NCBI GenBank assembly: GCA_025459175.1 | Contig: JALORC010000051.1 | Span: 1 to 45,638 of the forward strand | DNA: 45,638 nucleotides | Source of the DNA: Planctomycetota bacterium | GTDB lineage: Bacteria > Planctomycetota > UBA1135 > UBA2386 | Direction of reading: 5' to 3' | In this document: piece after piece, positions 39,373 through 45,638 of the stretch | Numbering within the stretch: the stretch's first letter is position 1 | Layout of the letters: each line of letters opens with the position of its first letter | Notes under the pieces: generated by a model | What the model saw: the letters and a program-made list of their open reading frames with translations, nothing else | What the model was told of the DNA's origin: nothing | Databases searched by the model: none | Translations under genes and position numbers: made by a program

Positions 39373-40903
39373 TCCATCCGGTTCACGACCGCGGTCCAGC
39401 GTCGCCGCGCTGCTCCGATCGTCGTGGCTCTTGCCTATCGGTCTGCTCGCCTTCGGGCCTCAAACCGTCCTTGCGCAAGATCCGGCCGCCGGCGGCACCG
39501 CCGCCTGGAGCGGGCGCGGGGAGCGGATTCGCGATCGCTTCGAATCCCTGCTGCTCGCCGCCACCCCGGACTGGTCGGCCGGCTGGCAGCTGGCGGTGGA
39601 CCTCGGCCGCCCGGCGGCTCCGATGCTGTGGGACCTCGTTGCCGACAACAAGTCGAACGTCAAACGGCGCCTGGTGTTGATGGCCGCGGCGGTGCTCGCC
39701 GGCGGCAACGCCGAGGACGAACGATTGCTGACGTGGCTGGCCCAGCCGAAGCCGATGCTGGAGGAACGGGTGCTGGCGGCGATGCTGATGGCCCTCGGAC
39801 CGCAGCGGACGCGCCCGGCCGCCAACTTCTGGAGTCGTTGTCTGGGCCCGGCCAAGTCCCCGGAGCAGTTGCTGTCGATCGCCGTGCGCCTTGCCTCGGC
39901 GAAGTTCCCGGAGGCGGCCGAGGGGGCGCCGCTGCTGCTCGACGAGGACCCCGGTGTCGGGGCCGCGGCCACATACGCCGGGCTGCCCTGGACGGCCGCC
40001 ATGGTCGCCCGCTGGAGCAACGTGCGGGGCGGCGAACGGCACGCCGATCTCTATTGGCGCGGCGCGATGTTGGGCGCCGCGCGCAGTTCCGCCGGCCCTG
40101 CTGGCCAGGGCGACCCGTCGCTGGAGATGGCGCGCGAAGTGCTGCGGCTGCGCGACGAACGCCTGACCGAGGCTCGCGCCACCGCCGTTTGGCTGCGGGC
40201 CAGTCGGGGGGATCTGCAGCCGAGCGAGGCGCGCCTCGACTGGCCGTTGCTGCAAGTTGCGGTCGGCGATCCCGAGACCGCGGCTTTGCTCAACAGCTGG
40301 CTGGGCCCGGCGGCGACGCCGCGGGACGAAGCGCCGCACCGGCTGGCGGTCGCGTATGCGCTGGTCCGTCCGGTGGCCGAAGTCATCGCGGCGCGTGGTC
40401 AGTGGGCCGGCGATGCGCGGATCCGCGAGCACATCGCGGTCGCCCTGGCCTTTCGCCTGGGCAAGCTCGAGCAGGTGCCGACGATCGTCGAGCCGTTGCC
40501 GAACGTCGCGGCCTGGCAGTTCGTTCAGTGGATGAGCGGCGGCCGTATCGACCGACCGGATGCCGGGTCCGATCCGGTGTTGCGCGCCGCACTGCCGTTG
40601 CTTGCCGACGGTCGACTCGGGCGGCGCCAGCTTTGCATCACCTTGGAGGACACCTTGTGGCGCTGGGGCAGTCACCCTGGCCTCGCGGTCTGGCGACTCG
40701 AGCGGGGGCTGGTGCGCGATCTGCTGCTCGCCGGCAGCAACCGTGGGGGCGGCAAGTACCAGCCCCACATTCCGCCGGACCAGCGTTACTTCCCGACCGG
40801 GCTCGATCGCAACGACGAGTTCTTCGCCATTGCCGTGGCGCTGTTCGATTTCCTGCAGCAGCCGCGCTTGCCGCTGCCGCCGGAACTGCGGCTGCCAGAT
40901 TGA
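39362..40903 (+). CDS. Secreted helical-repeat protein of unknown function (TTG start overlapping a divergent gene)
   Basis: This 513-residue protein begins with a signal peptide (SRPRSSVAALLRSSWLLPIG then LLAFGPQTVLAQD). The body is almost entirely helical, in HEAT/TPR-like pairs (RLVLMAAAVLAGGNAEDERL, ERVLAAMLMALGPQRT, REHIAVALAFRLGKLEQVPT). No enzymatic motif or known family was seen. The most likely start is TTG at 39362, with AGGA 8 nt upstream and a good signal peptide; no in-frame ATG lies near. It therefore starts inside the first codons of the divergent DUF4388/PQQ gene (ATG at 39372), so the two 5' ends overlap by 11 bp and each promoter must lie inside the other gene. Confidence 0.65.
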   Translation: MSAIPSGSRPRSSVAALLRSSWLLPIGLLAFGPQTVLAQDPAAGGTAAWSGRGERIRDRFESLLLAATPDWSAGWQLAVDLGRPAAPMLWDLVADNKSNVKRRLVLMAAAVLAGGNAEDERLLTWLAQPKPMLEERVLAAMLMALGPQRTRPAANFWSRCLGPAKSPEQLLSIAVRLASAKFPEAAEGAPLLLDEDPGVGAAATYAGLPWTAAMVARWSNVRGGERHADLYWRGAMLGAARSSAGPAGQGDPSLEMAREVLRLRDERLTEARATAVWLRASRGDLQPSEARLDWPLLQVAVGDPETAALLNSWLGPAATPRDEAPHRLAVAYALVRPVAEVIAARGQWAGDARIREHIAVALAFRLGKLEQVPTIVEPLPNVAAWQFVQWMSGGRIDRPDAGSDPVLRAALPLLADGRLGRRQLCITLEDTLWRWGSHPGLAVWRLERGLVRDLLLAGSNRGGGKYQPHIPPDQRYFPTGLDRNDEFFAIAVALFDFLQQPRLPLPPELRLPD

Positions 40904-40917
40904 GCCCCGCTAAGGCT

Positions 40918-40934
40918 GCGCCGCTGGACGGCGC
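40918..40934. terminator. GC hairpin between convergent genes
   Basis: Perfect 6-bp arms GCGCCG (40918-40923) and CGGCGC (40929-40934) with loop CTGGA lie between the plus-strand stop (40903) and the minus-strand stop that begins at 40935. No T-tract. A candidate bidirectional terminator. Confidence 0.35.
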
Positions 40935-42062
40935 TCACAACGCGAGCAGGAAGTCCGCGAGCGCCTGCATGCTCGCTGGGGGCGTGTCGGCGCCTGGACT
41001 GACGCGCACGGTGCCGGCCGCTCGGGTGCCGAGCGATCGATGCAACCACGGCGCGCAGTGATGGCCACTGCGAACGTGGAAGCCGGCGCTGTCGAGCATC
41101 GCCCCGAGCTCGGCCGGGTCGTAGTCGCGGTGCACGAAGCTCGTCACCGGCACCCGTGGTCCCGGCGGCGGTCGCAGCAGGCGGATCGGGGTGTGGTCGG
41201 CGAGCAGCTGCTCGAGCTGCTCGCAGCGAGCCACGGCTGCAGCCAGGCGCGCGCCGGCCGTGTCGGGTGGGAGCGCGCGCAGCGCCGCGGCGAGCCCGAA
41301 CAGCGCCGGCGTGTTCGGCGTGCCCGCCTCGAAGGCGGCCGGCCAGTCGGTCGGATGCTCGTCGAGGGCCTGGCTGCTGCCGGTGCCGCCCTGCTTCTGG
41401 GGCGCGAGCCGGAGCCCGTCGCGCACGGCCACGAAGCCGAGGCCGGGTGGCGCGGCCAGGGCCTTGTGGCAACTCGCGACCACGACGTCGGCGCCGACGT
41501 CGACGTCGAGCCAGCCGACCGTCTGGCTCGCATCGAGCAGGAAGGTGGCGCCCGCCTGCCGTGCGGCGCGGGCCATCGCCGCCGCATCGAGGCACACGCC
41601 GGTGACATTGCTGGCGTGCGTGGCGCAGACCAGCCGGGTCGGGCGCGCGGCCAGCGCCGGCGCCAGTCGGGCCGCGTCGAGTCCACCGTCTGGGCCCGGC
41701 TCGATCACCTCGACCGAGATCGCGCGTTCGCGTTGCAGCGCCCGCAGTGGCCGCACCACGGAACTGTGTTCGAACGCGGTGGTGATCACGTGATCGCCGT
41801 GGTGCAGCAGCGCCCGCAAGGCCAGGTTCAGGCCCTCGGTGGCGCCGGACACGAAGGCGACCGAGGACTCGCTGGTGTTGCAGAGCGCGGCGATGCCGGC
41901 GCGGGCCGCGGCAACCTCGATCGCGGCCCGACGGCAGCCGGCACCGTCGCCGCGTCCGGCACTGACGCCGACGGCGGCGAACCAATGCAACACGGCGGCC
42001 AGCACCCGCTCCGGCTTCGGGAAGCTCGTGGCGGCGTGATCGAGGTAGTGCGTGGTCGTCAT
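40935..42062 (-). CDS. Cysteine desulfurase-like PLP enzyme (class V aminotransferase fold)
   Basis: This 375-residue protein begins with YLDHAATSFPKPERV, the class V N-terminal motif. VAFVSGATEGLNLALRALL, THASNVTGV and FLLDASQTVGWLDVDV follow; the PLP Lys is Lys200 in ASCHKALAAPPG. A Cys at position 336 in RSGHHCAPWLH lies at the place of the catalytic cysteine in SufS/IscS (the R-x-G-x-x-C-A motif). This supports a desulfurase that takes sulfur from cysteine as an enzyme persulfide rather than a simple aminotransferase. It overlaps the E1-like gene by 4 bp (ATGA, 42059-42062), so sulfur transfer to a carrier activated by that E1 is plausible; no carrier protein was found. Confidence 0.85.
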   Translation of the reverse strand: MTTTHYLDHAATSFPKPERVLAAVLHWFAAVGVSAGRGDGAGCRRAAIEVAAARAGIAALCNTSESSVAFVSGATEGLNLALRALLHHGDHVITTAFEHSSVVRPLRALQRERAISVEVIEPGPDGGLDAARLAPALAARPTRLVCATHASNVTGVCLDAAAMARAARQAGATFLLDASQTVGWLDVDVGADVVVASCHKALAAPPGLGFVAVRDGLRLAPQKQGGTGSSQALDEHPTDWPAAFEAGTPNTPALFGLAAALRALPPDTAGARLAAAVARCEQLEQLLADHTPIRLLRPPPGPRVPVTSFVHRDYDPAELGAMLDSAGFHVRSGHHCAPWLHRSLGTRAAGTVRVSPGADTPPASMQALADFLLAL

Positions 42063-43111
42063 CGTCGCCCGAGCCACCGTTCGTAGAGGGCCCGCGCCCG
42101 CAGCGGGTCGCGCACTCCGAACAGCAGCGCGCGTCCGCCGGGGAACACGCTCCAGCGACAGCCGTCGGCGCAGAAGCGCAGCAGGTGTGGTGTGCGCACC
42201 AGGTCCTGCACGGCGCCCGCGAGCCGATCGGCCAGCGCCGCGAGGTCGAGGCCAGCTGCGTCGGCTGGATCGATCTGCACCGCGTCGCGACCGCACAAGG
42301 TCACTGCGGCGGGGCTGGCGGCAACCAACGCCGGGTGTTCGCCGCCGCGGCAGACGACACAGTCGGGTGCCGGGCCCTCGGCAACCGGCACCACCGCGTA
42401 GTGGCCGCGCCACACGTCGCAGGTGAACACCCCGCGCGTCGGTTCGGCACCGACCAGCAGCTTCAATGCCTCCGCCACCTGGAAGGCCGTCACCGCCGCG
42501 ATCGCCGGCGCCAGGATCCCGGCCGTCTCGCAGGTGCCGACCTCGGCCTGCTCGGGTGCGGCTGGCCACAGGCAGCGCAGGCACGGCCGGCCCGGCGTGA
42601 TCACCATCGCCGCACCCTCGGTCGCCACCGCCCCGGCGTAGATCCACGGCACCGCGTGCCGATGGCACCAGTCATTGATCAGGTAGCGGGTCGGGAAGTT
42701 GTCGGTGCCGTCCAGCACCAGATCCGGCGGGTGCGGCAGGGTGCGCAGGAAGGCCGCCGAACACTCCGCCACGAACGGCGTGGCTCGGATGCCGCTGTTG
42801 CACTCGAGCAGCCGCGCCGCGGCCGCCACCGCCTTGGGGGTACCGGCGTGCGCATCGCGCTCGGTGAACAGCACCTGCCGCTGCAGGTTGCTCCATTCGA
42901 CGACGTCGCGGTCGACCAGCCACAAGGTGCCGACGCCGGCGCGCGCCAGCGCATCGGCCGCGTGGCTGCCCAACGCGCCGCAGCCGACGATCAGCACGGT
43001 CGCGCGGCCGAGGCGTTCTTGTCCGGCCGCGCCGATGCCGCTCACGCGCATCTGACGGCTGTAGCGGTCGGCGGGGTCCGCCGCGTCTGCAGTGAGGGGA
43101 TCGGTGGCCAA
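42059..43111 (-). CDS. MoeB/ThiF-type E1-like adenylyltransferase
   Basis: This protein of about 350 residues starts with RYSRQMRVSGIGAAGQERL, as in MoeB/ThiF. The ATP-binding loop is VLIVGCGALGSHAADALARA; conserved are DRDVVEWSNLQRQVLF and GTDNFPTRYLIND. The catalytic Cys is Cys194 in VGTCETAGILAP. A zinc site is formed by CLRC near 174-177 and CVVC near 250-253. The last about 90 residues (from VTLCGRDAVQI to GVRDPLRARALYERWLG) are the C-terminal extension seen in some MoeB-type proteins, not a rhodanese domain. The enzyme adenylates a sulfur-carrier protein C-terminus. The start is uncertain: TTG at 43111 keeps the N-terminal motif, while the ATG at 43051 would lose RYSRQ. Confidence 0.8.
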   Translation of the reverse strand: MATDPLTADAADPADRYSRQMRVSGIGAAGQERLGRATVLIVGCGALGSHAADALARAGVGTLWLVDRDVVEWSNLQRQVLFTERDAHAGTPKAVAAAARLLECNSGIRATPFVAECSAAFLRTLPHPPDLVLDGTDNFPTRYLINDWCHRHAVPWIYAGAVATEGAAMVITPGRPCLRCLWPAAPEQAEVGTCETAGILAPAIAAVTAFQVAEALKLLVGAEPTRGVFTCDVWRGHYAVVPVAEGPAPDCVVCRGGEHPALVAASPAAVTLCGRDAVQIDPADAAGLDLAALADRLAGAVQDLVRTPHLLRFCADGCRWSVFPGGRALLFGVRDPLRARALYERWLGRR

Positions 43112-43211
43112 CGGCGCTGCTGGTAGTCCTTCGCCGGTCGGGAAGCAATCGGCCGCGGGCGGCAGCAGGCCGGTGCGACCGCCGGTCGGCGGTGCGGGCC
43201 GGCGTCCCTGC

Positions 43212-43451
43212 CTAGGCGAAGTAGGCGCGGTTGGCCGTGATGAACGACTTCCACTCCGCGGGCACGTCTTCCTCGGCGAAGATCGCCTGGACCGGACAGG
43301 CGTCGACGCACAAGGTGCAGTCGATGCAGTCGTTCGGGTTGATGTAGAGCTGCGGATCAGTCTCCTTGCCGTGGATGCAGTCCACGGGGCAGACATCCAC
43401 ACAGGCCTTGTCCTTGACGTTGATGCAGGGTTGGGTGATGACGTGCGTCAT
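43212..43451 (-). CDS. fdxA: FdxA-type ferredoxin
   Basis: This 79-residue protein has two Fe-S cluster motifs. The first is CINVKDKACVDVCPVDCIHG (Cys9, 17, 21 and 25) and the second is CIDCTLCVDACPVQAIF (Cys42, 45, 48 and 52). The start MTHVITQPCI and the end DVPAEWKSFITANRAYFA match FdxA-type 7Fe/8Fe ferredoxins. It carries electrons in the cytoplasm. It lies upstream of the E1 and desulfurase genes on the same strand, with a 100-bp gap, so common transcription is possible but not certain. Confidence 0.9.
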   Translation of the reverse strand: MTHVITQPCINVKDKACVDVCPVDCIHGKETDPQLYINPNDCIDCTLCVDACPVQAIFAEEDVPAEWKSFITANRAYFA

Positions 43452-43635
43452 GGCGGCTTCGGTCGTTCGTTGGGGGAGGCAAGAAGCTAGCAGGCAAGTC
43501 GCTGGATGCCAGATGTCCGCAGCATGGAAAGCACTGCGTTCGCCTCGCTCCGGAGCGCTGGAGTGTCGTGTGGTCGCCGTCGAACCCGCGGCGCGCGCGA
43601 ACCGCTGACGATTGCCCGCCGCCGTGGTTCGGAGA

Positions 43636-43722
43636 TGGTGCGAGAGCAGGGACTTGAACCCTGAAGGGCTTGCGCCCGCAGGTACCTAAAACCTGTGCGT
43701 CTGCCAATTCCGCCACTCTCGC
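43636..43722 (-). tRNA. tRNA-Leu (anticodon UAG), CCA encoded
   Basis: On the minus strand the acceptor stem GCGAGAG pairs with CTCTCGC, followed by A and a genomic CCA. The anticodon arm is CAGGT-TTTAGGT-ACCTG with anticodon TAG, and there is a long class II variable arm (GCGGGCGCAAGCCCT region), as expected for leucine. The T loop is TTCAAGT. It decodes CUA/CUG-type codons. It is 185 bp upstream of the ferredoxin start. Confidence 0.95.
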
Positions 43723-43731
43723 GGAGCCGGC

Positions 43732-43759
43732 ACGGTATCGGTCCGCAGCCGCGCCGCAA
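43732..43759 (-). promoter_or_regulatory. Probable promoter of tRNA-Leu
   Basis: On the minus strand TTGCGG (43754-43759) and TACCGT (43732-43737) are separated by 16 bp; transcription would start a few bases before the tRNA 5' end at 43722. The 16-bp spacer equals that of the tRNA-Glu promoter. Confidence 0.45.
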
Positions 43760-43866
43760 GCTCGGATTGATACACGAGCTCCGGCTGGGGTTCAGCTGCG
43801 CGCCCGGAGCGTCGATCTGTGCCGACGGTGCGGTCGCCTCTGCCGGCGCACCGTGCCGAGGATCCC

Positions 43867-45638
43867 ATGACTGCCACGCTCCGCGTTCGTCCTCCGGTCG
43901 GTGCCTTCGGTGCGCTCGCCTTCTTGTTCTGTCATGGCTGCGGCGCCGGAGGTGAGGCGGACCCCGGCTCGGGTGGTGGTCCGGGCGGACCCGGCGGGGC
44001 CGGCAACCCGCTCAGCGTGGTGCTCGACTTCCAGGTCACCAACAGCGCCACGACCGAACGCACCGAGACGATCCTGGCGTCGGTGCCGTTCCCCGAAGGT
44101 GGCTACCAGCCGGCCGACCTCGCGAACATGATCGTCAGCGGCCATCAGACGGCGTGGCTGCCGCTGCAGTACTGGGCCGATGGGCGGGTCAAGGTGGCGC
44201 AGGCGCAGTTCACCGACACGCTGGCCGCCGGCGAGAGCAAGACCTACGTGGTCGCCCGCGACGAAGCGTCGATGACCGGCGCCTTCGTGCGCAACAACTG
44301 GGTCGCACAGCGCCTCGCCGACCTGCAGCTCGGGGCCGAGGTGCGCGACACCTTCCAGGTCGCGTATCGCGGGCTGACCACCGGCGCCGGCACGGTGCTG
44401 CAGACGTCGCCGTTGGTGCAGACCACGCGTTGGCGCACCTACCATACGCCGGTCGGGGCCCCCGGCATCGGCCGCGACTACCTGAGCTCGACGTTCTACG
44501 TCACCGAGTACCGCGACATGCCGTTCGTCGTCGTCGACTGGGTGCTCGGCAATGACTACCAGGGCATCGACGTGGTGCCGGCCGGCAACACCGACCCGAA
44601 CCTGCGGCCGCTGGGCACGGTCGACGTGCGCGCGGCGCGGTTCCTGTGCAAGGGCGCCTCGGCGATCATGCCGTACCGGGCGACCGAGCACGCGATCGGC
44701 GCCGCCGAGTCGATGGGCGGTGGCTTCACCGGCCATCGGGTGATGTCGGACACCTGGATCGGCGACGCGATGACGCGTCGGTACCGGTTCCTGTTGCGCA
44801 TGGAAGCCAGTGGTGCCAGCGCGCCCGAACTGCAGCGCTGGCAGCAGACGGCGACGGCGATGCTGGAGAAGCCGATCTATGCGCTGGCGACGCCGCTGGC
44901 GTGGCAGCAGACCCGCGCCGCCGGCCTGCTCGGCGGTCCGATCGACGGCCCGACCGACGCGGCGAGCCGCGCCCAGGGCGAACACGCCAGCTGGTCGGGG
45001 CAGAACCACTTCGGCACCTGGGGCACGCACGGCGACGTCAAGGTCACGGCGACCACGGGCACACCGCGCAACCATCCGCTGAGTCCGGAACTCGCCCATG
45101 CGATCCAGGGCCGCTACCCGTTGCTGCTGCAGAAGCTCGAGCAGATGGCGTGGGCGCAGGCGATGCGCCCGTACCACCTGTGGGGCCTCGAAGTCGGTGC
45201 CGAACAGCAGATCCTGCTGTGGGAAGGCACGCCGTTGCTGCTGGTGCAGGGCCAGTCGCTCGGTCGTCGGGCGCTGCGCGATGCCGACCCGTATCCGGGC
45301 TATCGGACCCTCAGCGTCGGGCAGTCCCCGGGCCAGGGTTGGAACGCCTACGACCACGAGCACTGGAGCACGGACCTGCTGTTCGACTACTGGACCATCA
45401 GCGGTGACGCCTGGGCCAAGGAAGAACTGCGCCAGCTCGGGCAGAGCCTGAAGGCGCTGATGCGGCTCAGCTACTACTACACCGCCGCCATCCAGGCGGC
45501 GCGCGCCGAGGGCTGGTGCATGCAGGGCTTCGCACAGTGCTACCAGGCGACCCGCGACGAGTCGCTGAAGCTGTATGCGATGCGCCGCGCGACCGAGATC
45601 GTCGAGGTGCAGCGCAAGAAGAGCCATCCGAGCCGGGC
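43867..45638 (+). CDS. Large secreted protein, first 590 residues (runs off the window)
   Basis: The frame is open from ATG at 43867 to the window end, with GAGGA 5 nt upstream. The start MTATLRVRPPVGAFGALAF is a signal sequence followed by FCHGC, a possible imperfect lipobox at Cys25, and a Gly-rich linker (to about residue 47). The remainder begins as a beta-rich domain (LSVVLDFQVTNSATTERTET, WLPLQYWADGRVKVAQAQFT), which resembles the N-terminal RIFT-barrel domain of large planctomycete secreted proteins. It then becomes alpha-helical with aromatic-rich segments (NAYDHEHWSTDLLFDYWTIS) that look like an alpha/alpha toroid as in polysaccharide-degrading enzymes. A carbohydrate-active role is possible but unproven. 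The C-terminus is missing. Confidence 0.7.
   Translation, partial: MTATLRVRPPVGAFGALAFLFCHGCGAGGEADPGSGGGPGGPGGAGNPLSVVLDFQVTNSATTERTETILASVPFPEGGYQPADLANMIVSGHQTAWLPLQYWADGRVKVAQAQFTDTLAAGESKTYVVARDEASMTGAFVRNNWVAQRLADLQLGAEVRDTFQVAYRGLTTGAGTVLQTSPLVQTTRWRTYHTPVGAPGIGRDYLSSTFYVTEYRDMPFVVVDWVLGNDYQGIDVVPAGNTDPNLRPLGTVDVRAARFLCKGASAIMPYRATEHAIGAAESMGGGFTGHRVMSDTWIGDAMTRRYRFLLRMEASGASAPELQRWQQTATAMLEKPIYALATPLAWQQTRAAGLLGGPIDGPTDAASRAQGEHASWSGQNHFGTWGTHGDVKVTATTGTPRNHPLSPELAHAIQGRYPLLLQKLEQMAWAQAMRPYHLWGLEVGAEQQILLWEGTPLLLVQGQSLGRRALRDADPYPGYRTLSVGQSPGQGWNAYDHEHWSTDLLFDYWTISGDAWAKEELRQLGQSLKALMRLSYYYTAAIQAARAEGWCMQGFAQCYQATRDESLKLYAMRRATEIVEVQRKKSHPSR

Noticed and set aside
43452..43635. A small gene between the ferredoxin and tRNA-Leu
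   Set aside because: The 184 bp hold only short frames without a ribosome-binding site or recognisable protein; I see nothing else in it apart from a weak promoter-like sequence.
43792..45627. A 611-codon minus-strand frame at the window end
   Set aside because: Translation is His/Arg/Ala-rich and featureless; the plus-strand frame has a ribosome-binding site, signal sequence and domain-like sequence.

Overview
The window (45,638 bp, very GC-rich, roughly 70 percent by eye) looks like chromosomal DNA of a planctomycete-type bacterium. This is inferred from several things together: a tricorn-protease homologue, an NhaC-type antiporter with an added N-terminal domain, DUF4388/PEGA/PQQ-type composite proteins, a PEP-CTERM protein, secreted Ala/Gly/Ser-rich proteins with a C-terminal module common in deep planctomycete lineages, and large decorated pseudopilins. 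I saw no mobile element, phage, CRISPR array or resistance island.

Layout. 1-3572 (minus): the 5' end of an RlmI-type rRNA methyltransferase and a tricorn-like protease that share a 4-bp stop/start overlap. 3768-5981 (plus): a secreted beta-rich protein. 6039-6737 (minus): rsmE. 7017-26209 (plus): a 19-kb tightly coupled transcription unit. It encodes an FHA membrane protein, a PilM-PilN fusion, a PilO/GspM-position protein, a TPR/jelly-roll membrane protein, five pseudopilins (GspG, H, K, J and I types), a secreted zinc-ribbon protein, a parvulin-like lipoprotein and, last, ScpB. 26259-26434: tRNA-Glu(UUC) with its own promoter and terminator. 26451-29720 (plus): an exosortase-A-type acyl-CoA ligase, a NUDIX hydrolase and a membrane protein of unknown function. 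29737-31827 (minus) and 31901-33908 (plus): two divergent transporters and a small coiled-coil membrane protein. 33926-39372 (minus): an RluA-family pseudouridine synthase, a tiny PEP-CTERM protein and a 1210-residue DUF4388/PEGA/PQQ protein. 39362-40903 (plus): a secreted helical protein. 40935-43722 (minus): a cysteine-desulfurase-like enzyme, a MoeB/ThiF-like E1, a FdxA-type ferredoxin and tRNA-Leu(UAG). 43867 to the end (plus): the first 590 codons of a large secreted protein.

The most interesting system is the 7-26 kb operon. It combines a type IV pilus-style inner-membrane platform (PilM fused to PilN, then a PilO-like protein) with a full set of type II secretion pseudopilins, but no ATPase, polytopic GspF/PilC protein or secretin lies in the window. 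Several components carry added extracytoplasmic domains: a jelly-roll in the FHA protein, LamG-like domains in the TPR protein, the GspH-like pseudopilin and GspK, and a recurring Glu-x-x-x-Tyr module seen once in GspJ and about six times in a 1730-residue GspK. My inference is a planctomycete pseudopilus whose tip subunits have become large, multi-domain surface-exposed or substrate-recognising proteins. A second theme is the PEP-CTERM/exosortase pair: a typical exosortase-A ligase and a PEP-CTERM protein lie about 7 kb apart without the exosortase itself.
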